Source of the DNA: Chitinophaga chungangae
GTDB lineage: Bacteria; Bacteroidota; Bacteroidia; Chitinophagales; Chitinophagaceae
Assembly: GCF_017742215.1 (NCBI RefSeq)
Contig: NZ_JAGHKP010000002.1
Location: 220,957 to 284,956 of the forward strand
Direction of reading: 5' to 3'
DNA: 64,000 nucleotides
Shown: one piece after another, positions 17,210 through 25,846 of the stretch
Layout: every line of letters starts with the position of its first letter
Numbering within the stretch: position 1 is the stretch's first letter
Program-made: the position numbers and the translations under genes
Notes under the pieces: generated by a model
What the model was told of the DNA's origin: nothing
The model's input: the letters and a program-made list of their open reading frames with translations, nothing else
Database searches by the model: none

Positions 17210-18307
17210 ATGAAAAATAGCCGTATCAGAATTTTGTACATCGACGATGAAGTACATAACCTCAATGCGTTCCGTGCTAATTTCAGGCGGAGCTACGAGA
17301 TCTATACCGCCAATTCGGCCGCCGAAGGGTTGCAGGTGTTGAAGGGGATAGAAGTGCACATCATCATCGCCGACCAGAAGATGCCCACCACCACGGGGGT
17401 GGAATTTTTCAACCAGATCAAGGACCTGCTGCCCGACCCCATCAGGATATTGCTGACCGGTTATACGGACGTAGAGGACATTATCGACGCCATCAACAAA
17501 GGGCATATTTTTTCCTACATCAAAAAACCCTGGGACGAGCACGAGCTTTTTAAGACCATCAATAACGCTTACGAGATCTATTCCGCGCGCAAACAGCTTA
17601 AGGAAAAAGTGCTGGAGCTGGAAAAAACGAACGACGAGCTGAACCGCTTCATTTATTCCACTTCGCACGACCTCCGCGCCCCGCTCATGAGCGTGCAGGG
17701 GATCATCAACCTGAGCCGGCTGGATAATTCGATGACCGACCCGCAGGGATATATGGGCATGATCGAAGTGTGCATCACGCGGCTGGACAGTTTCATCCAG
17801 AAGATCATCGAATATTACCGCAATTCGCGCCTCGACCTCGAATACGAAAAGATCGACTTCAACCTGCTGATCAATGACTGTATCGACACGTTCAAACACC
17901 AGAACACCTCGATCAATTTCAACGTAAAAGTAGACCAGCTGGTGCCTTTCAAAGGCGACTTTTTCAGGATCAGCGTTATTCTGAACAACCTGATTTCGAA
18001 CGCCGTTAAATACCAGAAACCAGACGAATCGAGCCCGCAGGTAAATCTGTTTGTGAAAGTAGAGCCGCATAAAGCCACCATCCGCATCGAAGACAATGGC
18101 ATCGGCATCCTGAGCGAGCATTTAAGTAATATTTTCAAAATGTTCTTCCGCTCCAAGAACAACAACAAACCCGGCAGCGGGATTGGTTTATACATTGTGA
18201 AAGAGGCCTTGAGCAAGATCGGCGGCACCATCGGCGTCGATTCCCGTTACGGAGAAGGCACGCAATTTGAAATTTCGATTCCAAACAGAAATGAATTCGA
18301 TTCCTGA
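17210..18307 (+). CDS. Receiver-histidine kinase hybrid (REC-HisKA-HATPase)
   Basis: 365 aa, cytoplasmic, no membrane segment. The N-terminal receiver has the acidic pair in YIDDE, the phospho-acceptor Asp55 (IIIADQKMP) and the Lys in YIKKPW; this is the RpfG-like form. A helix (~120-148) links it to HisKA with His153 (STSHDLRAPLMS). The HATPase has NLISNAVKY, IEDNGIGI and GSGIGLYIVKEAL. It looks built to be phosphorylated by the 7TM-DISM kinase and then to act on the following receiver gene, which overlaps its end by 17 nt. That order is inference from gene arrangement. Confidence 0.88.
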   Translation: MKNSRIRILYIDDEVHNLNAFRANFRRSYEIYTANSAAEGLQVLKGIEVHIIIADQKMPTTTGVEFFNQIKDLLPDPIRILLTGYTDVEDIIDAINKGHIFSYIKKPWDEHELFKTINNAYEIYSARKQLKEKVLELEKTNDELNRFIYSTSHDLRAPLMSVQGIINLSRLDNSMTDPQGYMGMIEVCITRLDSFIQKIIEYYRNSRLDLEYEKIDFNLLINDCIDTFKHQNTSINFNVKVDQLVPFKGDFFRISVILNNLISNAVKYQKPDESSPQVNLFVKVEPHKATIRIEDNGIGILSEHLSNIFKMFFRSKNNNKPGSGIGLYIVKEALSKIGGTIGVDSRYGEGTQFEISIPNRNEFDS

Positions 18308-18707
18308 TCTTCGCGTAATACTGATAGACGATAACGACATCGATCTGCTGTTGCATGAGCGCCTGATATCCATTCAGCAGCTCAGCCACACGATCCTTTC
18401 GTTCAGCAATGCCAATAAAGCGCTGGAATTCCTTTCCAGCAACATCACCCTGCCCCACATTCCCCCCACCGTTATCCTGCTGGACATTCAAATGCCCGAA
18501 ATGGACGGCTTCGAGTTCCTCCGTTCCTTCGATTCGTACCCGCAGAAGATCAAGAACCAGTGTTACATCATCATGGTTTCGTCTTCGCTGGATTTCGGGG
18601 ATATTTCGCGCACCAATGCCAACCCGATGGTGATCAGGCTCCTCAAAAAACCGCTGCAGCCCAGGGAGCTGAAGGAGGTGATCGAAAATATTTTCAGGGA
18701 GCAATAA
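18291..18707 (+). CDS. Single-domain response regulator
   Basis: 138 aa from the ATG at 18291, which overlaps the upstream kinase gene by 17 nt; the frame is open to 18267 but family members start at this point (PDLRVILIDDND). It is a receiver only: acidic pair LIDDND, Asp65 in ILLDIQMPEMDG, Lys in LLKKPLQ. It has no DNA-binding or enzyme domain, so it acts through protein contact, as in CheY-like relays. It is the last gene of the ThiF-to-receiver string and is followed by a strong terminator. Confidence 0.9.
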   Translation: MNSIPDLRVILIDDNDIDLLLHERLISIQQLSHTILSFSNANKALEFLSSNITLPHIPPTVILLDIQMPEMDGFEFLRSFDSYPQKIKNQCYIIMVSSSLDFGDISRTNANPMVIRLLKKPLQPRELKEVIENIFREQ

Positions 18708-18709
18708 AA

Positions 18710-18741
18710 AAAGGCTTCTCCATCGAAATGAAGAAGCCTTT
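18710..18741. terminator. Bidirectional terminator
   Basis: Perfect ten-pair stem AAAGGCTTCT/AGAAGCCTTT, loop 12 nt, just after the receiver stop and before the convergent protease gene. Confidence 0.85.
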
Positions 18742-18788
18742 CCCATAATAGTTAACCCCTTTAAAGATCCATTCTTTTCTTTCCCTTA

Positions 18789-20276
18789 TCAATAATCGTT
18801 GATGCCGTAATAATAAATTCTGCCGCTGCCGGGGTAGGTGCCTTCCAGCTGGAAGTTGCCGCTTTGTTTGCTGAGCGCCGCTTTCAGCTCGTCTACCGTT
18901 CTCACGGGAATGCCGCCGGCTTTGGTGATCACGAAACCGGGTTTCATGTTCGTCTGATCGGCCAGAATGCCTTCTTCGCTGATGTCCGTCACTCTCACGC
19001 CGCCCGCGATGCCTATTTTGGCGGCATCCTGCCGGCTGAGCCCTTCGAACTCGCCGCCGAGCGATTCTATGATCGCGCTGCCGGAGCGGGTGCCTGCAAT
19101 AGCGCCCATTTTACCTTTCAGCGTGGCGGTTACGGTGCTTTCGCTGCCGTTCCGGTTGAAGGTGAGGCTTACTTTATCGCCGGGTTTCATCCTTGCGATC
19201 TGCTCGGAGATCTGCGCGCCGGTGTTCACGGTCGTGTTGTTCACTTTGGTGATCACGTCGCCCTGTTTGATGCCTGCCGCCGCCGCCGCGCCGTTCGGGT
19301 CCGTGCCGGCTACATAAATGCCGTTCGTATAATCTTTAATGCCCAGTTCTTTTTTCTGCGCTTCGTCCAGGTTCTCCGGCGCCATGCTGATGCCGAGGTA
19401 ACCGCGTTGTACGCTGCCGAACTGTTTGATGTCGTTGATCACTTTTTTCATCAGGTTCGCGGGAATAGAGTACGCATAACCTGCGTAAGAGCCGGTCGGG
19501 GAAGCGATCGCCGCGTTGATGCCGATCAGCTCGCCATTGGTGTTGACCAGCGCGCCACCGCTGCTGCCCGGGTTCACGGCCGCGTCCGTTTGCAGGAATG
19601 CTTCCACCGGGGCAGAGCCCTGGCGGTTGATGCCGATGTTGCGGGATTTGGCGGAAATGATGCCCTGGGTAACGGTTACGTCGAGATTAAGCGGGTAACC
19701 GATGGCGAGCACCCACTGGCCGAGCTTCACCTCGTCGGAATTGCCGATGGCGATGGCCGGGAGATCTTTCGCGTCGATCTTGATCAATGCCAGGTCGGTA
19801 TTCGGGTCGGTGCCTATCACTTTGGCCTTGTAATTTTTGTGGTCGTTGAGGGTGACGGTCACATCTGTTGCGTTGTCTACCACGTGATTGTTGGTCACGA
19901 TATAACCATCATCGCTGATGATCACGCCGGAACCGGAAGCGCGCTGCTCGGGGTTCCTGAACTGGCGCGGGCCGCCGCCGAAGAAGTGGCGGAAGATATC
20001 GTCTTCCTCATCGCCGAAGGGGCTTTGCCCCGCGACCTGTTTGTACTGAACGATGGTTTTAATATGTACTACAGAAGGCACTGCCGCGCCTGCCGCTTGT
20101 TCAAAATCCACGGGTTGGGCCGCCGGCGCGCCGGTATAGGCCGTTTTGATCAGGGGCTGGGTAGAGGCGGGTGCGATACTGTCGTAAAGATTCCCGGCTT
20201 TCCCGCTGAAAGCGAAAGCGCCGGCTGTAAAAGCCGCGGCCATGAGGCCACCGGCAATAAGATTTCTTTTATTCAT
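18789..20276 (-). CDS. degP: Do-family serine protease (DegP/HtrA)
   Basis: 495 aa. It is a periplasmic protease and chaperone that removes misfolded envelope proteins. It has an N-terminal signal/anchor (~5-25), a trypsin-like domain (~60-285) with the triad His131 (VTNNHVVDN), Asp161 (DLALIKID) and Ser239 (NPGSSGGALVN), and two PDZ domains (RGYLGISMAPENLDEAQKKE region; and GFEGLSRQDAAKIGI-like region near 405-480). The gene follows a two-component pair on the same strand with a 76-nt gap, which suggests it is part of their regulon or operon. Confidence 0.94.
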   Translation of the reverse strand: MNKRNLIAGGLMAAAFTAGAFAFSGKAGNLYDSIAPASTQPLIKTAYTGAPAAQPVDFEQAAGAAVPSVVHIKTIVQYKQVAGQSPFGDEEDDIFRHFFGGGPRQFRNPEQRASGSGVIISDDGYIVTNNHVVDNATDVTVTLNDHKNYKAKVIGTDPNTDLALIKIDAKDLPAIAIGNSDEVKLGQWVLAIGYPLNLDVTVTQGIISAKSRNIGINRQGSAPVEAFLQTDAAVNPGSSGGALVNTNGELIGINAAIASPTGSYAGYAYSIPANLMKKVINDIKQFGSVQRGYLGISMAPENLDEAQKKELGIKDYTNGIYVAGTDPNGAAAAAGIKQGDVITKVNNTTVNTGAQISEQIARMKPGDKVSLTFNRNGSESTVTATLKGKMGAIAGTRSGSAIIESLGGEFEGLSRQDAAKIGIAGGVRVTDISEEGILADQTNMKPGFVITKAGGIPVRTVDELKAALSKQSGNFQLEGTYPGSGRIYYYGINDY

Positions 20277-20352
20277 AGTATCCAGTTTAGTGCTGTAAAA
20301 GTCACTGCCCTTTCTGAATACATTCTGAATGCGGGGGAGTTTGGCGCTGGTT

Positions 20353-21585
20353 TTAACTTTTCATTTGCACCGTGAAGGAATGATATTGATTTTCGTAGGC
20401 ATAATGGATGGTAAAACCGTACAGGCGGCAGATCTTGTTCACGATCTCCAGCCCAAGGCCCATACTGTCCGCATCCGGGCTGCTTTTGGCGAAACGTTCG
20501 AAAATACGTTCTTCCGGCAGGGCGTAGGGCTGCCCGGTGTTTCGCACGGTGAATGCGCCGTTGGCCAGTTTCACCACGATGCGCCCGCCGGGAACGTTGT
20601 GGCGGATGGCATTGGAAAGCAGATTGCCCAACAAAACTTCCAGCAGCGTGGGATTCACTTGTACACTGAGGTCGTCGAGCCAGTCGGTCTCGAGCTGCAG
20701 CTTTTTCTGTTCTATCTGCGGCTGGTATTGGAACAGCAAATGTTCAGCAGAATTTTTCACGGCGATCTCTTCCGTTTCGGGGAACTGCCCGTTCTGGATA
20801 CGCGTAAGCAGGATGAGGCCTTTGTTGAGCCGCGCCATGCGCTGGCTGGCCGTGGCGAGATCGGTGATCAGCTCGGCCTGTTCTTCGGTAAGCGGGTCCG
20901 TTTGCATGAGCAATTCCAGTTTGCCCTGGAAAATGGCGAGCGGCGTGCGCATTTCGTGTGAAGCGTTCTCCGCGAATTCTTTCTGCGCCACGTACGATTT
21001 GCGGCTGCGCTCGGCGAGCTGTTCCACCGCGGTGTTCAGTTCCCTGAATTCCGCCACGGCGGAGCCCCCGAGGTCGAGCGGCGCGGCGTCGTCCACCTTG
21101 TAAGCCCGCAGCTTGCGCAACGTTTGATAAAAAGGTTTCCAGATGCGCCGCGCAAGCGCCTGGTTCACCAGCAGCAAACCCGCCAGCAGCAATATCAGCA
21201 GCACGCACTGCAGCACGATGATGCTGCCGATCAGTTTCTGATGATTGGCGATGGAAGAGCGGATCTGCAGCCGGTAAGTTTCCTGGTTGATCACGAGGTG
21301 GGAAGAAAGGAGGCGGTGCGATTCGGAAGTGTAGAGCGAATCTTCCCCCCTTCCCTGCGACTTTTCGAGCGTCACGTCGTTGTTGAGCAGCGGGTTGGGC
21401 GCGCCGGGCTTTATTTCCATCACCTGCAGCTGCGGTATCAGCTGGGTTTTGGTGGCCACCAGGTCTGCATCGATATTGGCGATCACGATCTTGCGCAGCA
21501 CGAGGTAAAAGACGGGCACGGCTACCAGCAGCAATACCATGCTGAGGATGAAATAATATTGTATGGTTTTGCTAAGCAGTTTCAT
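20353..21585 (-). CDS. Two-component sensor histidine kinase
   Basis: 410 aa. It has two membrane helices (~12-32 and ~120-141) around a ~85-residue periplasmic sensor region of no recognised fold. A linker follows, then HisKA with His210 (ENASHEMRTPLAIF) and HATPase (LLGNLLSNAIRHN, SMGLGLEIVNKICRLYG). A canonical HAMP is not obvious. The DSMGLGL motif replaces the usual GxGLGL but keeps the glycines. It is the partner of the OmpR-type regulator 51 nt upstream, and the DegP gene lies 76 nt downstream. Confidence 0.9.
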   Translation of the reverse strand: MKLLSKTIQYYFILSMVLLLVAVPVFYLVLRKIVIANIDADLVATKTQLIPQLQVMEIKPGAPNPLLNNDVTLEKSQGRGEDSLYTSESHRLLSSHLVINQETYRLQIRSSIANHQKLIGSIIVLQCVLLILLLAGLLLVNQALARRIWKPFYQTLRKLRAYKVDDAAPLDLGGSAVAEFRELNTAVEQLAERSRKSYVAQKEFAENASHEMRTPLAIFQGKLELLMQTDPLTEEQAELITDLATASQRMARLNKGLILLTRIQNGQFPETEEIAVKNSAEHLLFQYQPQIEQKKLQLETDWLDDLSVQVNPTLLEVLLGNLLSNAIRHNVPGGRIVVKLANGAFTVRNTGQPYALPEERIFERFAKSSPDADSMGLGLEIVNKICRLYGFTIHYAYENQYHSFTVQMKS

Positions 21586-21636
21586 CAGTTCATCAGTTCA
21601 TTTCGTCTTTTTTACGGGCCTGATGGAATGGTCCAT

Positions 21637-22314
21637 TCAAGGTATCTCCATTTTGTAGCCCATACCGTAAACGGCTTTGATACGGTCCGTCCAGCCAGCG
21701 TTTACCAGCTTGCGGCGCAGGTTTTTCATGTGGGCGTAAATGAAATCGTAATTATCGAAAAGGCCTTCGCCATCCGCGCTGAGATGTTCGGCGATGGCGT
21801 GTTTGCTCACTACGCGGTTGCGGTTGGAGAAAAGGTAAAGCAGCAGGTCGTATTCAGTGCGGGTGAGCTCCACGGGCACGTCGTTTACCAGTACGGTGCG
21901 GGCCTGCGTGTTGATGGTAAGCTCTTCGGCTTCGAGCAGGTTGCTGCCGGAAAAGCGACGGCGGCGGATCACGGCGGCGATGCGCGCGCTGAGCTCGGAG
22001 AGGTGGAAAGGTTTGACGAGGTAATCGTCTGCCCCCAGCTGCAGCCCTTTGATGCGGTCGTCTATGGAATCGCGGGCCGAGATGATGATCACGCCGTCGG
22101 TCTTGTTGTTTTCCTTGAGGGCCTGCAAAACGTACAACCCGTTGCCGTCGGGCAGTGAAATATCCAGCAGGATGCAGTCGTAGTCGAAACTTTCGACCTT
22201 TTCCAAAGCTGTTTTGCGGTCGGGCGCCAGTTCGCAGGTGTAATTTTCCGCCTGGAGATAGGCGGCGATGCTTTTGCCGAGCGCGAGTTCGTCTTCGATT
22301 ATAAGGACTTTCAT
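21637..22314 (-). CDS. OmpR/PhoB-type response regulator
   Basis: 225 aa. The receiver (1-115) has acidic residues in IIEDEL, Asp51 (CILLDISLPDGNG) and Lys in LVKPFHL. The winged-helix DNA-binding domain (~130-222) has VELTRTEYDLLLYLFSN, SADGEGLFDNYDFIYAHMKN and AVYGMGYKM. It works with the sensor kinase downstream. A GC-rich stem-loop (22350-22372) lies in its leader. Confidence 0.93.
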   Translation of the reverse strand: MKVLIIEDELALGKSIAAYLQAENYTCELAPDRKTALEKVESFDYDCILLDISLPDGNGLYVLQALKENNKTDGVIIISARDSIDDRIKGLQLGADDYLVKPFHLSELSARIAAVIRRRRFSGSNLLEAEELTINTQARTVLVNDVPVELTRTEYDLLLYLFSNRNRVVSKHAIAEHLSADGEGLFDNYDFIYAHMKNLRRKLVNAGWTDRIKAVYGMGYKMEIP

Positions 22315-22349
22315 CTTTTCCGTTGGACGATGAATATAAGAAAAATAAA

Positions 22350-22372
22350 CAGCCTGCGGAAACTGCGGGCTG
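22350..22372. other. Stem-loop upstream of the OmpR-type regulator
   Basis: Eight-pair stem CAGCCTGC/GCGGGCTG (one G-T pair), loop GGAAACT, 36 nt before the regulator's start on the minus strand. No T tract follows, so it is not a classical terminator; it could be a leader structure. Function unknown. Confidence 0.3.
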
Positions 22373-22499
22373 TCAGCGGTACATCAATTATAACAAAGTA
22401 GCAAACGAAGCAGGGGCAATACATTTTTACGGATAACGGGCGTCTGCGTTGCTGCAGGGCTGGCGTTTTCTCCGTTTAAGCTGTGGCTCAATATTTTTT

Positions 22500-22529
22500 T
22501 TTGTTTTTTCGAAAAAGCGGCTAAATTTG
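22500..22529 (+). promoter_or_regulatory. Bacteroidota-type promoter for tRNA-Ala
   Basis: -33 TTTG (22500-22503), 18-nt spacer, -7 box TAAATTTG (22522-22529), 11 nt before the tRNA: a full consensus match. Confidence 0.75.
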
Positions 22530-22540
22530 CACTCCATTCC

Positions 22541-22613
<73 letters not shown>

Positions 22614-22621
22614 CAGTAACG

Positions 22622-22657
22622 AAAAGACGCTTTTATTCAAAGGCGTCTTTTGTTTTT
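22622..22657 (+). terminator. Terminator of tRNA-Ala
   Basis: Nine-pair stem AAAAGACGC/GCGTCTTTT (22622-22630, 22643-22651) followed by TGTTTTTT, 8 nt after the tRNA. Confidence 0.85.
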
Positions 22658-22704
22658 TAGAATGTATTTCCCGGCTAATAATTCAAAGACATTTTGTTAT
22701 CCCG

Positions 22705-24153
22705 CTAAAACCGCGAGTTGAAAGATTTGATCTCCCATTTATATTTCCCCTCGTTTAACGTTGCACAAAGAATTTTCTCTCCGTCCGTTCTGACGTTTAC
22801 GAGGCCGTACACGATTCCTTCCACTATTTTCAACCTGTTCAGCGTCTTTACTTTATTAGATGCGCTTACCCCGCCCGATGTCATACGCCTGTAGTGAACA
22901 TCGATATTTTTTTCGTCCGTATGTTCTTCGTCCCCAATATCCACCTGGAATGGATCGCCGATCTTGAGGCTTCTTGAAATTTCCGTGCTGAACACCAGGG
23001 GAGTGATCATTTCGTCTTTGTCCACCGTACGGTAACCGGTTGCCCCCGAAGCTGCTACGATATTAGGCCGCGGGTGGGCATGATTTTCATCGTCGCCGGA
23101 AGAAATGATAGTGGCGGACGCCTGAACGCATTCCAGGAATTCGTATGAACAATCGTCGCTCGCATGATGGCACGATTTCACCACATCAGCCGCCAGTTCC
23201 TGTCTTTTTCCTTTAAATGCGTCCAATATGTAGCGCTGGCTTTTTTTATTAAGATCCCCGGTAAGCAATATTCTCGCCCTTCCATAATCCAGCCGCAGCA
23301 AACTTGAATTTCCGTTGGTATTCTGCGAATCGCCACCAAAATCCTTGACTACAGGCACTCCATCCAGCTTTTCCACAACCGGCCCGAGTATCTTGACGTT
23401 AACGTCATTTTCACCCGGCCCGAAATTCGGCAAATACCCGATCTCACCGTCAAGATCGTACCCGAGACGTTTCGCCGGGCATTTTTTTTCCAGCACACAA
23501 CCGAGAAAAGACGCCCACTCTCCCTGCAGCTTGAGATCTTCGCCGTTCAATGCATCTTTTATTGATTTTCTATCGTCGATAAGACTAAGAAGATACCCCT
23601 CCTGTTTGGGGCCAAGCCAGCGCTTTTTGCCGCCGCCCGTCCACCACGACACGCCGGAATGATAAAAATTTTTCACTTCCGTATTAGACGTATCCAACTC
23701 CCGTACTTCCTCCGGATTGATCAAATCCCACAACCCGCCATAGTGGTCCGCATCGTTGTGAGAACTGATCATTGCATCGAGTGTGATGGTATCCAGCCCG
23801 TATTCCCGGGAGAATTTCCAGTCTACGAAATCCGCCGCGTTTTTTCCGTGCGGCTGCGCGGAGCGTTTGTATCCACCGTCCAGCATAATGTGCTTTCGGT
23901 CCGGCGTTACGATCAATACGCCGTCTCCCTGGCCGACGTCGATAAAATAAATCTCCAGTAAAGGTGTATCGCCGATCGCATCCGCATGAACATAGCCGGT
24001 ACAGGCCCGGGCTTTGACCTTGATCTTCCCGTCTGCCTTTTTGTTGCTTAATACGAGCACCGTATCGCCCCACAACAATTCGATGAGCTTTTTCCCGGGG
24101 TCGTTTTCCTCGTAAAGGGCAGTGCTTTCGTCTTTTACATACCGTGTAGTCAT
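22705..24153 (-). CDS. SH3-like plus ComEC-type metallo-beta-lactamase fold protein
   Basis: 482 aa, soluble, no signal peptide. Residues ~10-62 look like a bacterial SH3 domain (LIELLWGDTVLVLSN, CTGYVHADAI). An MBL-fold domain of the ComEC C-terminal type follows: IYFIDVGQGDGVLIVTPD, IMLDGG, the metal motif SHNDADHYGG (His132, Asp134, Asp136, His137), ARILLTGDLNKKS, VKSCHHASDDCS and SSGDDENHAHPRP. The ComEC membrane channel is absent, so this is a stand-alone hydrolase, perhaps a nuclease or phosphodiesterase. A large insert (~150-230) and ~100 C-terminal residues are unassigned. It stands alone next to tRNA-Ala and looks lower in GC than its neighbours, which hints at transfer. Proteins of this type occur in bacterial conflict loci, but nothing else here supports that. 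Confidence 0.75.
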   Translation of the reverse strand: MTTRYVKDESTALYEENDPGKKLIELLWGDTVLVLSNKKADGKIKVKARACTGYVHADAIGDTPLLEIYFIDVGQGDGVLIVTPDRKHIMLDGGYKRSAQPHGKNAADFVDWKFSREYGLDTITLDAMISSHNDADHYGGLWDLINPEEVRELDTSNTEVKNFYHSGVSWWTGGGKKRWLGPKQEGYLLSLIDDRKSIKDALNGEDLKLQGEWASFLGCVLEKKCPAKRLGYDLDGEIGYLPNFGPGENDVNVKILGPVVEKLDGVPVVKDFGGDSQNTNGNSSLLRLDYGRARILLTGDLNKKSQRYILDAFKGKRQELAADVVKSCHHASDDCSYEFLECVQASATIISSGDDENHAHPRPNIVAASGATGYRTVDKDEMITPLVFSTEISRSLKIGDPFQVDIGDEEHTDEKNIDVHYRRMTSGGVSASNKVKTLNRLKIVEGIVYGLVNVRTDGEKILCATLNEGKYKWEIKSFNSRF

Positions 24154-24295
24154 AACAACAGATTTATAGATTTAGAGATAAATGACTGCTGACAGGAGTA
24201 AACGGTTAAGCGTTGAAAAAGAAGATTCTTTAAAGTGAGAACTGTGAGGCATATGGGCATTAACACGATCTACAGGGAATGGGGCCAAAACAAAC

Positions 24296-24341
24296 AGCGC
24301 TCTAAATCAGGGAATCTTAACAGTAATTTAGCGCTTTTTTT
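24296..24341 (+). terminator. Orphan plus-strand terminator
   Basis: AGCGCT pairs with AGCGCT (24296-24301, 24330-24335), then a two-base bulge and AAAT/ATTT, followed by seven T. The only gene on its left is on the other strand, so it may end an unannotated small RNA. Confidence 0.5.
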
Positions 24342-24511
24342 GACCAAAAAAACGGGGCTGGCGTGTTAATTTTTCAAAACAACTCCATCCCCGCATTCAT
24401 CAACAAAAAATACCCCGCCAGAAACACGACAAAAAACGAAAGGCCCGGCGTATTTACGCCAAAAGGAAAAAGTTGAGCAGTACTGCCTATATGCCCCGAT
24501 TTCCGCGGCCC

Positions 24512-24519
24512 TACTTTTG
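24512..24519 (+). promoter_or_regulatory. -7 box for lipoprotein gene
   Basis: TACTTTTG fits TAnnTTTG and lies 27 nt before the chosen start at 24547. No -33 TTG at the right distance. Confidence 0.35.
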
Positions 24520-24546
24520 CGCCAGAACAATAACCCCCTTTCAAAA

Positions 24547-25785
24547 ATGAAAAAGATCATCAGCATCTCGCTCATGGCAGCATTATTGGCGTGTTCCAGA
24601 GACAAACACCCGGTTACCCCCCAACCCGCTCCCCTCAGCCATAAGCCGGTTTCCCGGCCCGCAGGCACCCCTGTCGGAGCGAAACAAACATTCGCCGTAA
24701 CGCCCGCCGGCGGCGTATTTCAGTCCACAGACGGCCAACTGAAAATCATGATTCCCGCGGGCGCGGTTACCGCCAACAAAGTATTCGAGATACAACAGGT
24801 CAGCAACACCTGTCACGGCAGCATCGGCAACAGCTTCAGCATCACCCCGCATACCACTTTCGCCAAACCCGTCGCCATTCAATTTTCATACGCCCAGATC
24901 CCGCACCTGGTAAGCATTCCGGACGCGCTGGGCATTGCCTGGCAGGACGCGCAGGGTTACTGGAGGCTGGCGAAAAACGCCGCAGTGAACAAAACCGACA
25001 AACACGTAACCGTGCTCACCGATCATTTCAGCAACTGGACGCTGCTGCAATGGCTGCAGATCAGCCCGGCTTCCGCGGAGCTGGAACCCGGCGCGTCCGC
25101 GGAAATGGAAGTACGGTTTTATCTTCCCCTTTCATCAGACGATCTGCTGACGCCGCTGGCCCCCAAAGAAGGGGAAGACATTGCCATCGGCGAAGGTCAG
25201 CCGCTGCCAGGACATTTCATTAAATCCTGGGCAGTAGCAGGCCCCGGCACAGTGGCCGGCAACGGCTCCAAAGCAACGTACCATACGCCGGGCGCCGTAC
25301 AGTCCACCGTTACAGCTATGGTAACCGCCACGCTGAAAGACAGCAAACACCAGCTGCTGCTGGTAAGCAACATGACCATATTGGCAGACGGCCTCAGCTT
25401 CCGCATTGGCGGCGGCGCATGGCAGTTCCTGCCAGGCTTTGCAGTGGAGAGCGACGACCAGATCAACATCGCCGCAACAGACGGCGAACGTTATTTTGTG
25501 ATCGATTGGCCCGGCGGAAAAGGGAATTTCCTGTGGGAACGCAACATAGCCCTCGTTTATACAGACGCGGCAGGCCTGCATACCACCAGTCACTGGTTCG
25601 ACAAAGCGGAAAAACGTTATATTTATTCCGGCGGCGCGCTGAGCATCGACGAGTTCGGGGCTGAAGGCCAGTATGTTACCGGATATTTCGTGGCAACGGG
25701 CGCCGGTTCTTTCGTGGACGACGACCAGGAGCCTACCGCCAAAACCACTGTGGAAGGCTATATCAAGGTGAAACACGTGAAATAA
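24547..25785 (+). CDS. Lipoprotein with ZU5-like region, unknown function
   Basis: 412 aa from 24547 (MKKIISISLMAALLACSRDK), which gives a clean lipoprotein signal with Cys in LLAC; the ten codons open upstream overlap the probable promoter. The mature N-terminus is Pro-rich. The region around GGVFQSTDGQLKIMIPAGAV resembles a ZU5 domain start, a beta fold seen in surface proteins. The later part (AVAGPGTVAGNGSKATYHTP) resembles an Ig-like domain. It is probably an outer-membrane-anchored surface protein. A second lipoprotein gene follows by 61 nt. Ligand unknown. Confidence 0.7.
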   Translation: MKKIISISLMAALLACSRDKHPVTPQPAPLSHKPVSRPAGTPVGAKQTFAVTPAGGVFQSTDGQLKIMIPAGAVTANKVFEIQQVSNTCHGSIGNSFSITPHTTFAKPVAIQFSYAQIPHLVSIPDALGIAWQDAQGYWRLAKNAAVNKTDKHVTVLTDHFSNWTLLQWLQISPASAELEPGASAEMEVRFYLPLSSDDLLTPLAPKEGEDIAIGEGQPLPGHFIKSWAVAGPGTVAGNGSKATYHTPGAVQSTVTAMVTATLKDSKHQLLLVSNMTILADGLSFRIGGGAWQFLPGFAVESDDQINIAATDGERYFVIDWPGGKGNFLWERNIALVYTDAAGLHTTSHWFDKAEKRYIYSGGALSIDEFGAEGQYVTGYFVATGAGSFVDDDQEPTAKTTVEGYIKVKHVK

Positions 25786-25846
25786 ATGGCGGGCGGCTGT
25801 AACATCGGCGGGCGCTGCCTCGTTTAAACTGGACAAAACTTGTTAT

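Larger units (their letters stand above)
24154..24546. other. Intergenic region with an orphan terminator
   Basis: About 390 nt between divergent genes. It contains a plus-strand terminator (24296-24341) with no gene before it, and a -7-type box TACTTTTG at 24512-24519 for the following lipoprotein gene. The rest shows no ORF that I trust. Confidence 0.5.

Noticed and set aside
18864..20375. 503-aa plus-strand ORF opposite degP
   Set aside because: Antisense shadow; no motif, while the other strand holds a complete protease with its triad.
24366..24668. 100-aa minus-strand ORF before the lipoprotein gene
   Set aside because: It overlaps the real lipoprotein gene antisense, has no family features, and its start lies inside that gene.
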